8,129 nucleotides of DNA, taken from contig MFSY01000037.1 in assembly GCA_001785175.1 (NCBI GenBank), positions 24,385 through 32,513 of the forward strand, read 5' to 3'. The translations under genes and the position numbers were made by a program. Shown in pieces: positions 1 through 6,042 of the stretch (its first letter is position 1; each line of letters opens with the position of its first letter). The notes under the pieces were generated by a model. That model worked only from the letters and a program-made list of their open reading frames with translations. It made no database searches and had not been told where the DNA came from. Source of the DNA: Candidatus Muproteobacteria bacterium RIFCSPHIGHO2_01_FULL_65_16. Lineage in GTDB: Bacteria; Pseudomonadota; Gammaproteobacteria; Acidiferrobacterales; Sulfurifustaceae.

Positions 1-91
1 CCAGCGCGAGCGCGGCGAGCCAGTTGGCCGCGGTGGCCTCGGTGCGCGGTGTGACGAATTCCGAATATGTGGCGGCGGACGCTGTGCTCAT
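1..91 (-). CDS. N-terminus of an unidentified protein (partial)
   Basis: An ATG at 91 reads leftward for 30 open codons and leaves the window. The predicted start is MSTASAATYSEF, followed by VTPRTEATAANW and LAALAL. The region around residues 24-30 turns hydrophobic, so this could be the beginning of a first membrane segment, with a short polar cytoplasmic head. An upstream in-frame start is not available, and I see no clear Shine-Dalgarno sequence. The codon use is GC-rich like the neighbours. The gene points the same way as the receptor operon but is separated from it by 262 bp with a repeat and its own upstream palindromic element, so it is probably a separate transcription unit. I do not recognise the family from 30 residues. 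Confidence 0.6.
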   Translation of the reverse strand, partial: MSTASAATYSEFVTPRTEATAANWLAALAL

Positions 92-136
92 GCCGTCATC
101 GTAATAAAGGCGGGGGAAATAGAGGATGCGGTATGG

Positions 137-161
137 TGTCGCGCGACATTTTGTCGCACCC
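137..161. promoter_or_regulatory. Three-half-site palindromic element, copy 1
   Basis: Three hexamers lie in a row: TGTCGC (137-142), GCGACA (143-148), a TTT spacer (149-151), then TGTCGC (152-157) followed by ACCC. Adjacent hexamers form two overlapping inverted repeats, one with no spacer and one with a 3-bp spacer. The same layout occurs at 4538-4562, with 21 of 25 bases identical. This copy lies about 45 bp upstream of the minus-strand ATG at 91, where an operator would be expected. I do not recognise the regulator. It could instead be part of a dispersed repeat, because it ends only 6 bp from the repeat at 168-347. Confidence 0.45.
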
Positions 162-167
162 ATGGGC

Positions 168-347
168 TATCCGCAGATTACGCAGATTTACGCAGATTAA
201 ACCCAGAAAACAGGTAACCGCAGATGAACGCAGATGAACAGTTTGCTGAAAGAAATCTTGTTACCCCTCTCCCTGTGGGAGAGGGGAGGGTGTGAGGGCG
301 AGGGGGAGGGGACAGGCGGCAAGACCAATCTGTGAAATCTGCGGATA
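168..347. repeat. Composite intergenic repeat with CGCAGAT units and terminal inverted repeats
   Basis: The ends 168-188 and 327-347 are inverted repeats matching at 19 of 21 positions (TATCCGCAGATT-type ends). Inside, the unit CGCAGAT recurs at 172-178, 181-187, 191-197, 219-225 and 229-235. A separate perfect hairpin sits at 264-286. No coding potential of note is visible. Such palindromic non-coding units resemble the dispersed repeats common in environmental proteobacterial genomes, but the family cannot be named from one copy. Its end lies only 6 bp beyond the stop codon of the thioredoxin-like gene, so it could also cap the 3' end of that operon's transcript. Confidence 0.6.
264..286. 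repeat. Perfect 10-bp hairpin (REP-like, CCCCTCTCCC stem)
   Basis: CCCCTCTCCC (264-273) and GGGAGAGGGG (277-286) pair perfectly across a TGT loop. It lies downstream of the minus-strand operon ending at 354, so it could stop transcription or protect the mRNA 3' end. Reading leftward, the bases after the stem contain no run of T, so it is not a typical intrinsic terminator. A REP-like hairpin is the better description. The purine-rich continuation (GAGGGGGAGGGG at 299-310) could allow alternative pairing with the same CCCCTCTCCC arm. Confidence 0.5.
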
Positions 348-353
348 AACCGG

Positions 354-863
354 TCAGTGGGGCGGGGTGGTGACGAATTGCTGCTTGATCCAGGCCTCCA
401 GCCGCTCCCGGTCGAGGCGCCCGCTCTGGGCGCGGCGGCCGTGATCCGAAGCGTAGAAATAGGTGCGCGGCAGCTCGCCACCCCACTTGGGGTCCACGTC
501 GTAGCGCAGCCGCTCGGCGAACTCGTCCGCGAACACCCACGACTCGATCCCCTCCAGGCCGTAGTGGCGCAGGGTGTCGCTGAGCGCCTCGCTCTCGGCG
601 GGCGTGTCGGTGGCGACGAGCACGATGTCGAGCGCGGGATATTTCTTGCGCAGCGCGCTGAAGAGGGCGAACTCCTCGTGGCAGTACGTGCAGGTGAGCG
701 ACCAGAAGGCGAGCACGAACGGCCGCCCCGCGCGCGCGGCCTGAATCTCCTTGAGGCTTCCCGGGGCGAAGGGTTTTAGCTCCTGCGCGCCGGAGGCCGC
801 CGGAGCGAGTAGCACCAGTGAGGTTGCGACCGTGAGGAGCAGATCACGCGCGCCGCGGTTCAC
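354..863 (-). CDS. Exported thioredoxin-like (TlpA/redoxin-type) protein
   Basis: This 169-residue protein has an N-terminal hydrophobic stretch (about residues 8-22) ending in an Ala-rich region compatible with a signal peptide or membrane anchor (cleavage perhaps near ASGAQ, 23-27). It then has a thioredoxin fold: FVLAFWS strand (49-55), active-site motif C58-T-Y-C61 (bases 681-692), strand DIVLVATD (79-86), and the cis-proline loop in GELPRTYFY (P132). The family carries out thiol-disulfide exchange in the periplasm. The active site lacks the usual Trp before the first Cys (T57 instead). The start is a GTG at 863 overlapping the upstream TGA by four bases (GTGA), with GAGG seven bases upstream. 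As the last gene of the receptor-lipoprotein operon, it may reduce cysteines of the lipoprotein or receptor or handle a bound metal. Sco-like or CcmG-like roles are alternatives. The fold is well supported; the partner is inferred. Confidence 0.85.
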   Translation of the reverse strand: MNRGARDLLLTVATSLVLLAPAASGAQELKPFAPGSLKEIQAARAGRPFVLAFWSLTCTYCHEEFALFSALRKKYPALDIVLVATDTPAESEALSDTLRHYGLEGIESWVFADEFAERLRYDVDPKWGGELPRTYFYASDHGRRAQSGRLDRERLEAWIKQQFVTTPPH

Positions 864-2107
864 GGCGTGGCCTCAAGCTCCAGCAGGCGATAGCCTTCCT
901 TCGCCGCGTACCAGGAGAGGTAAGCTCTGACGCCGTCGCTCGCGAGCAGCGGATGGTCCGAGGCGCCGGCGGCGGTGGCGACGACGGCGGGCGCGGACCA
1001 GGTGGCGCCGCCGTCGCTCGAACGCATCCAGCGTACGGCCGTGCTGGTACCGTCGAACTCCTTCCACGCCAGGAACACGCGCGTCCCCAGGCTCAACACC
1101 TGCGGGCGCGCCGGCTGCGCGTTGCGGTTACCGAAGGGAATGGGGGCGGTGAAGGTCTTGCCGTGGTCGCGGCTGCGACGGTAATAGAGACCGGCGCGGC
1201 CCTCGGCGCCGGTGTACCAGGCGAGGTGATAGACGCCGTCGTCCGCGATCGAGAGCGACGGACCATGATGCGGGCAGGCGTCAATCTCCCAGCCGTCCTC
1301 GGAGGCGCGCACGAGCGCGGACCTGCCGTCGAGCCGCAGCAGCGCGTGATCGCGCGTGTTCTTGCCGAAGATATGGCGCCAGAAGAGCACCGGCGCGTCG
1401 TCGGTGTCGAGCGCGACGGCGATGCGGCAGCACTCGCAGGAGTGATCGGCCACCTTGTTGTTGGCGCCGAAGCTCGCGCCGCCGTCGGTGGATCGGGCGC
1501 GGTAGACCGCAAGCCCGGAATATTTTCCGCCCTTGCCCTCGACGGCGGCCGCGGCGCGTTTGTCGAGCCAGAATAGATGGATGTCGCCGCGGCGGCTGAC
1601 GAGCATTGATTCGAAGCGGTGGCTGATCTCCTGTAAATCGGTGTTGACGGTGATCGGCGCCGAAAAGCTCTTGCCGCCGTCGAGCGAGCGCGCGAAACGC
1701 GCGTGGCCGCTGAACGGCGCCTCCAGGCTCCGGGTCCAGGAGACGTAGACCTCGCCCTTCGGCCCGAACGCGAGCTTGGGGCGATTCTCGCCGTCGGCGG
1801 CGATGTGCTCCGGTTCGGGATTGACCGGGACCGGTTCGCTAAAGCTCTTGCCCTTGTCGCCGGAGTAGCTCACAAGAACCCGGCCGCCCTTCACGGATGC
1901 GAGCCAGAGCGCGCCTTTCGGGTCGAACGCCGCCGTCATCGAGAGCGGGTCGCGCGCGAGCGATTTTTGCCACATCTGCGCGCGCTCCGCGGGCGTGGGC
2001 GGGCCGGCCTTCGCCGCCGCATGCCGTGCGTGCCCGCCGCCGGCGGCGCAGCCGGCGAGGCCGATCATGCCGGCCAATGCCAGACCTTTAATAACGGACG
2101 CGGTCAC
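860..2107 (-). CDS. Lipoprotein with BNR/Asp-box (sialidase-like) beta-propeller and CxCC motif
   Basis: I choose the GTG at 2107, giving 415 residues. It overlaps the receptor stop by four bases (GTGA), has GGAG five bases upstream, and gives a clean lipoprotein signal, with lipobox LAGC ending at C20. The open frame extends to 2281, but that part is Arg-rich shadow of the receptor gene. The mature protein has five Asp-boxes (S-x-D-x-G-x-[TS]-[FW]) near residues 82-89, 141-148, 206-213, 312-319 and 363-370, spaced as blades of a sialidase-superfamily propeller. These boxes are structural and do not show glycosidase activity. Unusual for such a fold, all non-lipid cysteines lie in two motifs: C224-E-C226-C227 and C278-P-H280-H281. 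These could bind a metal or undergo thiol chemistry. The protein probably sits in the outer or inner membrane facing the periplasm, between receptor and thioredoxin partners. The fold is confident; the function is unknown. Confidence 0.85.
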   Translation of the reverse strand: MTASVIKGLALAGMIGLAGCAAGGGHARHAAAKAGPPTPAERAQMWQKSLARDPLSMTAAFDPKGALWLASVKGGRVLVSYSGDKGKSFSEPVPVNPEPEHIAADGENRPKLAFGPKGEVYVSWTRSLEAPFSGHARFARSLDGGKSFSAPITVNTDLQEISHRFESMLVSRRGDIHLFWLDKRAAAAVEGKGGKYSGLAVYRARSTDGGASFGANNKVADHSCECCRIAVALDTDDAPVLFWRHIFGKNTRDHALLRLDGRSALVRASEDGWEIDACPHHGPSLSIADDGVYHLAWYTGAEGRAGLYYRRSRDHGKTFTAPIPFGNRNAQPARPQVLSLGTRVFLAWKEFDGTSTAVRWMRSSDGGATWSAPAVVATAAGASDHPLLASDGVRAYLSWYAAKEGYRLLELEATP

Positions 2108-4461
2108 TGCTTCTCCGCGCCGAAGCGATAGGCCACGCCGAGCCAGAGCGTGCGCGGATCGCCCGGGGTGTAGGTGTTCATTGTGTCGGCGTTGTAGGCC
2201 CCGACGCCGGAGTAGCTGCTGCCGGCGCTGGTGGAGTATTTTTCGTCCCGCAGATTCATGAGCTTGAGCCAGGTCTCCCACGCGCCGCTGGTGTAGGACG
2301 TGCGCAGGTTGAACACGGTGTGTCCCGGGTATTCCACGGTGTTGGCGTCGTTCATCCAGTATTCGCTCACGTATTGCGCCTCGAGCCCGAGGCGCAGGCC
2401 GTGGACCGGCTTGTAGGCGACCTCGGCGAAGCCGATGTTCCGCGGCGCCCCCTTGATGACCTTGCCGTCATAACTGAGCGTGGAGCTTACATCGTAGTCA
2501 ACATATTCGTGATGGGCGACGGTGGCGGCGAGCCGCGTGTCCCAGCGCGCGCTCGGCGCATAGCTCGCGCCCAGCTCGACGCCGGCGTGGCGCGTCTTGC
2601 CCGCGTTGCGCGGCTCGGAATTGCCCACGGCGATCTGATAGCTGACGAGCTCGTCCTTGCCGTCCAGCCGGTAGACGGCCGCATCCAGCTTGCCCTTGCC
2701 GTCGCCGATGAGCGTGGAGCTTACATCGTAGTCAACATATTCGTGATGGGCGACGGTGGCGGCGAGCCGCGTGTCCCAGCGCGCGCTCGGCGCATAGCTC
2801 GCGCCCAGCTCGACGCCGGCGTGGCGCGTCTTGCCCGCGTTGCGCGGCTCCGAGTTGCCCACGGCGATTTGATAACTGACGAGCTCGTCCTTGCCGTCCA
2901 GCCGGTAGACGGCCGCATCCAGCTTGCCCTTGCCGCCGCCGAAGGCGCTGCGCACGCCGAGCTCGTAGTTGTCGAACACCGAGGATCTCAGGTCCGGCAC
3001 CGCCAGCCGCGCGTACAGCGAGCTCACCTCCGGCGGGATGAAGCCCTGGCTGTAATTGGCGTACATGTGCGTGGCGGGCGTGAATTTGTAGGTCATCCCG
3101 AGCTTGGGGCTGAAGTGGTGGAACGAGCGCGTCTCGCTCGGCGCGCCGGTGCTGCTGCCGGGCGTGAGATTGTTGGTGAAGTCGTATCCGATGGTGTCGT
3201 AGCGCCCGCCGGCGACCACGCGCGTGGCGGCGCCGGGCGAGAGCTCGTACTGGGCGTACAGGGCGCTGTTCCGGATCAGCGTGTCATAGTCGCGGTTGCG
3301 CGTGGACGTGGCATAGCCGGTGTAGACGTTGTTCGCGTCGCGCGTGACGTTTATCTTGTCCTCGACGTAGTTGTTCGGGCTGCGGTCGTAGGTAAGTCCG
3401 GCGATCAGGCGCGAGTCGAGGAAGGAAAAGTCCCGCCGCTGGCGCGCGTCGAGGCCGAGCGAGGTGTAGCTGTTGGTGTTGATATTGCCGACGTAACCCG
3501 TGGGACAGGTGGCGGAGACGGCGCAGTTGCGGATGGAGTAGGCTGGATTCTGGCCGTGCTCGTTGTCGCGCGCGAAGAGCGTGACCGTGCTCAGACTGTC
3601 CTTGCTCCACTCGCGGTCGAGGGTGGCGGACAGGCGCGTGGTCTCGTCGCGGCGGTAGGTGAACGTCTGGTAGCTGATGGCGGGCTGGTTCCGGTAGTCG
3701 CTCTCGTTCAGGCTCCCGGGCGTCTGGGTGTCGAGGTTGTTGTGTGTGAGCAGCAGGCGCAGCGCCGCGCGGTCGCTCGCGGCGTAATCCCCGCGCAGCG
3801 TGACCGAGTCCTTGTCCATGTCGTTGTACTGGCGCCAGGAGTCGCGCAGGCGCGCGCTGTAGTGCGCGAAGCGCAAGCCGAAATCGCCCCAGGTGTCGGA
3901 GGCGCCGGTGTCGAGGCGCTTGTAGCCCTCGCTGCTCGCCTGGAGCCCGATCTTGCCCTCCGGCTTGAGCGCCGGCGCCTGGGTGATGAAGTTCACCGAA
4001 CCGCCGACGGCGTTGCTGCCGTAGAGCGACGAGGCCGGCCCCTTGAGCACCTCGATCTCGCCCGCGCCGGTCAGATTTACTTCGTTCAGCGCGTTGTGAT
4101 TGAACACGCCGAGGGGGCGGATCGGCACGCCGTCCTCGAGATACTGATAGACCGCGTTCGTGGTGATGGGCTGGCGGATGCTCATTGAGTGCTGCTCGTT
4201 GCCGAGGTCCACCATGTGCACGCCCGGGATCTGGTTCACCGCCTGGGTGATGTTGGTCGCCTTCGCGTCCTCCAGGGCCTTGTTGTCCATCTTGCCGATG
4301 GCGGCGGGGGTGGCGCTCAAAGGGGTGGCCTCGCGCGAGCCGGTGACGACGACCTCCTCCAGCGTCGCCGCCGGGGCGGGCTCCTGCGCGTGCGCCGGCA
4401 GGATTAGGCCGGCGCCGATGGCCGCGATCACAACGGAGCGCCGGAATGATTCTGGTTTCAT
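2104..4461 (-). CDS. TonB-dependent outer-membrane receptor with duplicated barrel segment
   Basis: The ATG at 4461 gives 785 residues and is preceded by AGGAAG four bases upstream. The signal peptide is residues 1-25 (ending LPAHA). A TonB-box-like LEEVVVTGSR lies at 34-43. The plug domain is about 45-160, with the conserved GEIEVLKGPASSLYGSNAVG block (134-153). A 22-strand-type beta-barrel follows; conserved features include the F-I-P-P-E-x-S (474-480) and NYELGVRS (498-505) regions. Transport across the outer membrane would be driven by TonB-ExbBD, which is not encoded here. The only mature cysteines are C313 and C319, in a probable extracellular loop. The final aromatic F780 is followed by five residues (GAEKQ) reaching into the overlap with the next gene. 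Residues 510-587 are repeated as 588-662, which is highly unusual; without the repeat the length would be about 707, normal for the family. The plug resembles receptors annotated for iron chelates, but the substrate cannot be assigned. It is the first gene of a three-gene operon. Confidence 0.93.
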   Translation of the reverse strand: MKPESFRRSVVIAAIGAGLILPAHAQEPAPAATLEEVVVTGSREATPLSATPAAIGKMDNKALEDAKATNITQAVNQIPGVHMVDLGNEQHSMSIRQPITTNAVYQYLEDGVPIRPLGVFNHNALNEVNLTGAGEIEVLKGPASSLYGSNAVGGSVNFITQAPALKPEGKIGLQASSEGYKRLDTGASDTWGDFGLRFAHYSARLRDSWRQYNDMDKDSVTLRGDYAASDRAALRLLLTHNNLDTQTPGSLNESDYRNQPAISYQTFTYRRDETTRLSATLDREWSKDSLSTVTLFARDNEHGQNPAYSIRNCAVSATCPTGYVGNINTNSYTSLGLDARQRRDFSFLDSRLIAGLTYDRSPNNYVEDKINVTRDANNVYTGYATSTRNRDYDTLIRNSALYAQYELSPGAATRVVAGGRYDTIGYDFTNNLTPGSSTGAPSETRSFHHFSPKLGMTYKFTPATHMYANYSQGFIPPEVSSLYARLAVPDLRSSVFDNYELGVRSAFGGGKGKLDAAVYRLDGKDELVSYQIAVGNSEPRNAGKTRHAGVELGASYAPSARWDTRLAATVAHHEYVDYDVSSTLIGDGKGKLDAAVYRLDGKDELVSYQIAVGNSEPRNAGKTRHAGVELGASYAPSARWDTRLAATVAHHEYVDYDVSSTLSYDGKVIKGAPRNIGFAEVAYKPVHGLRLGLEAQYVSEYWMNDANTVEYPGHTVFNLRTSYTSGAWETWLKLMNLRDEKYSTSAGSSYSGVGAYNADTMNTYTPGDPRTLWLGVAYRFGAEKQ
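2461..2942 (-). repeat. 234-bp in-frame tandem duplication within the receptor gene
   Basis: The block 2475-2708 matches 2709-2942 at an offset of exactly 234 bp (78 codons), with differences only at 2617, 2620, 2635, 2641 and 2702 versus their partners at +234. The first four are synonymous (Ser, Gln, Asn and Ser codons). The fifth changes D587 to G509 at the copy boundary. Similarity continues outward through a short direct repeat, CTTGCCGTC at 2461-2469 and 2695-2703 (CTTGCCGCC at 2929-2937), which probably served as the recombination site. The duplicated protein segment runs from GKGKLDAAVYRL to the HHEYVDYDVSSTL region, about four barrel strands. Confidence 0.97.
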
Positions 4462-4465
4462 GATG

Positions 4466-4471
4466 CTTCCT
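4466..4471 (-). promoter_or_regulatory. Ribosome binding site of the TonB receptor
   Basis: AGGAAG on the minus strand lies four bases before the ATG at 4461. It fixes the start at 4461. The alternative start at 4560 would begin inside the palindromic element and put 33 non-signal-like residues before a good signal peptide. Confidence 0.7.
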
Positions 4472-4537
4472 ACTGGTTGAGAGTCAGGGGGAAACTGGAA
4501 ACTAGAAGGGGCGGGCGCCGGGGACAATAAGGCATAT

Positions 4538-4562
4538 TGTCGCGCGGCAAATTGCCGCACCC
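4538..4562. promoter_or_regulatory. Three-half-site palindromic element, copy 2
   Basis: TGTCGC (4538-4543), GCGGCA (4544-4549), an AAT spacer, TGCCGC (4553-4558), then ACCC. The central GCGGCAAATTGCCGC is a perfect odd palindrome. It matches the element at 137-161 at 21 of 25 positions, and two of the four changes (4547 and 4555) keep the central inverted repeat paired. It lies about 77 bp upstream of the receptor ATG, in the same orientation relative to its gene as copy 1. No promoter hexamers can be fixed with confidence around it. An operator is plausible; a dispersed repeat is the alternative, since it ends 7 bp from the element starting at 4570. Confidence 0.5.
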
Positions 4563-4569
4563 GCCATCC

Positions 4570-4703
4570 TTAAGGAATGTTTGTTTATATGACTATTCGA
4601 CGCCGAGACGCAAAGACGCGGAGAAAACTCAAAGGTAATCAACAGAAAAATCTCTGCGCCTCCGCGTCTCGGCGTCCAAAACTCATTTAATCAGGTTCCT
4701 TAA
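4570..4703. repeat. Inverted-repeat (MITE-like) intergenic element
   Basis: The outer ends TTAAGGAA (4570-4577) and TTCCTTAA (4696-4703) are exact inverted repeats. Inside, arms 4599-4623 and 4652-4676 pair at 21 of 25 positions (GACGCCGAGACGC core), so the RNA would fold into a long hairpin. No coding sequence lies inside. The inner arms resemble the CGCAAAG repeat at 6616-6694, and the right-hand end read inward (GGAACCTGATTAA) resembles the ends of that element, so both are probably one non-autonomous family. It sits between two divergent operons, close to both promoters. Confidence 0.65.
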
Positions 4704-4715
4704 ACGGACCTCCGG

Positions 4716-4744
4716 GAGACACAAAAACCCGAATTCGTTAGAAT
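4716..4744 (+). promoter_or_regulatory. Possible sigma70-type promoter for the RegB-like gene
   Basis: GAGACA (4716-4721) and TAGAAT (4739-4744) are separated by 17 bp, matching the sigma70 consensus at 4 of 6 and 5 of 6 positions. Transcription would begin near 4751-4753, at the ATG of the kinase gene. No Shine-Dalgarno sequence precedes that ATG, so the message may be leaderless. This is a hand match only. Confidence 0.3.
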
Positions 4745-4752
4745 TGTTTTGC

Positions 4753-6042
4753 ATGACATCACCGTCCACGACATCCCCCGCGCCGCTGCCGTCCACGACC
4801 GCGATCAACCTGCGGCGCCTGATCGTTCTGCGAAACATCGTCCTCGCCGGCCAGGCGCTGGCGGTCTGGGTCGCGGTGTTCCATCTCGGCATGGACCTGC
4901 CCCGGCGCCCGCTGGTGGCCGTCATCGCGGCCATGACGCTGCTCAATCTCGTGACCTGGGCGCGCATGCGCCTGGCCTGGCCGGTGCGCGAGGCGGAGCT
5001 GTTCGCGCAGTTGCTGCTCGATGTCGCCGCGCTCACCGCGCTGCTGTATTTCACCGGCGGCTCGACCAACCCGTTCGCGCCGATCTACCTGCTGCCGCTC
5101 ACCCTGACCGCCGCCGCGCTGCCCGGCGCCTACGCCTGGGCCATGGCCGTGGTGACCGTGACCTGCTACTCCCTGCTGTTGTTCGTTTATGCGCCGCTTC
5201 CGCCGGCCGCCTCCGTGCACGGCGACGACTTCAGCCGGCACGTGCTGGGGATGTGGGTGGGGTTCGTGTTGAGCGCCGGCCTGATCGCCTACTTCGCCAT
5301 GAAGATGGCCAACACCCTGCGCGAGCGCGACCAGCTTCTGGCGCAGCAGCGCGAGCAGGAGCTGAGGCACGAGCGCATCCTCGCGCTCGGCACGCTCGCC
5401 GCCGGCGCCGCGCACGAGCTCGGCACGCCGCTCTCGACCATGGCGGTGCTGATCAAGGACCTGGGGCAGGAGGCGGTCCCGCGGGAGAAGCTCGGCATCC
5501 TGCGCGCCCAGATCAAGCGCTGCAAGGAGATTCTCTCGACGCTCTCCGCCGCCGCCGGCCAGGCGCGCGCCGAGGGCGGCCGCAGGCTGCCGGTTGATGA
5601 ATATCTGGACGAGATAATGGAAAGCTGGCGCGTCGTGCGGCCCAGCGTCAACTGCCGGTGCCGCTATGAGGGGACCCGCCCCGGCCCCGAGATTCTCACC
5701 GAGCAGACGCTCGGCCAGGCCATAATGAACATACTTAATAATGCCGCGGACGCCTCGCCGAACGACGTCGAGGTGAACGCGCGCTGGGACGGACGCGAGT
5801 TGCTGCTCGAGGTGTGCGACCGCGGCGCCGGCCTGACCCCGGCCGTGGCCGCGAACGCGGGCCGGGAGCCGTTCTTCACGACCAAGGGGCCGGGAGAGGG
5901 TCTGGGCCTCGGCCTTTATCTCAGCCGGGCGACGGTCCAGCGCCTTGGCGGAACGGTTCAACTGTTGGACCGCGCCGGCGGCGGCGCCTGCTGTCGCCTC
6001 ATACTGCCGCTGGCGCCGCTGCTGGTGGCTCCCGTGACATGA
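4753..6042 (+). CDS. regB: RegB/PrrB-family redox sensor histidine kinase
   Basis: This 429-residue kinase has about six membrane segments in residues 24-183. These include the G-G-S-T-N-P-F motif (102-108) that in RegB proteins is linked to quinone sensing. A short coiled linker (186-207) leads to the H-box LAAGAAHELGTPLSTM (215-230), with phospho-acceptor H221. Cys257 in IKRCKEIL matches the redox-active cysteine described in Rhodobacter RegB. The ATPase core has the N-box (IMNILNNAADA, 324-334), DRGAG (356-360), EPFFTTK (372-378) and GEGLGLGLYLS (381-391). It autophosphorylates and passes phosphate to the RegA-like protein encoded next, with an ATGA overlap. I prefer the ATG at 4753; a TTG at 4744 in frame would add three residues. 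It is transcribed divergently from the receptor operon. The family assignment is strong. RoxS or ActS are alternative names. Confidence 0.93.
   Translation: MTSPSTTSPAPLPSTTAINLRRLIVLRNIVLAGQALAVWVAVFHLGMDLPRRPLVAVIAAMTLLNLVTWARMRLAWPVREAELFAQLLLDVAALTALLYFTGGSTNPFAPIYLLPLTLTAAALPGAYAWAMAVVTVTCYSLLLFVYAPLPPAASVHGDDFSRHVLGMWVGFVLSAGLIAYFAMKMANTLRERDQLLAQQREQELRHERILALGTLAAGAAHELGTPLSTMAVLIKDLGQEAVPREKLGILRAQIKRCKEILSTLSAAAGQARAEGGRRLPVDEYLDEIMESWRVVRPSVNCRCRYEGTRPGPEILTEQTLGQAIMNILNNAADASPNDVEVNARWDGRELLLEVCDRGAGLTPAVAANAGREPFFTTKGPGEGLGLGLYLSRATVQRLGGTVQLLDRAGGGACCRLILPLAPLLVAPVT

Noticed and set aside
172..241. CRISPR-like direct repeats (CGCAGAT units)
   Set aside because: The units are only 7-10 bp, irregularly spaced and without spacers of constant length. 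They form part of a palindromic intergenic repeat.
264..286. Intrinsic terminator
   Set aside because: The stem is perfect, but no T-run follows on either strand, so it is listed as a REP-like hairpin instead.
178..540. Small minus-strand open frames (178-540 and 197-481) over the repeat and the end of the thioredoxin-like gene
   Set aside because: They are Pro/Arg/Ser-rich translations of repeat DNA without a start signal or domain, and they overlap a supported gene in another frame.
860..2107. Annotation of the lipoprotein as an active sialidase
   Set aside because: Asp-boxes are structural and occur in many propellers. I could not identify the catalytic Arg triad or the Tyr/Glu pair, and no sialic acid genes are nearby.
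2108..2281. N-terminal extension of the lipoprotein to the start at 2281
   Set aside because: The extra 58 residues are Arg-rich, lie wholly inside the receptor gene and would bury the lipoprotein signal. The GTG at 2107 has a ribosome binding site and a 4-bp overlap.
2320..4188. A 622-codon open frame on the plus strand opposite the receptor gene
   Set aside because: It is Arg/Ala/Val-rich with no recognisable domain, it repeats the receptor duplication, and it is explained by GC-rich codon bias opposite a well-supported receptor gene.
4462..4560. N-terminal extension of the receptor to 4560
   Set aside because: The 33 added residues precede a normal signal peptide and cover the palindromic element. 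AGGAAG at 4466-4471 supports the ATG at 4461.
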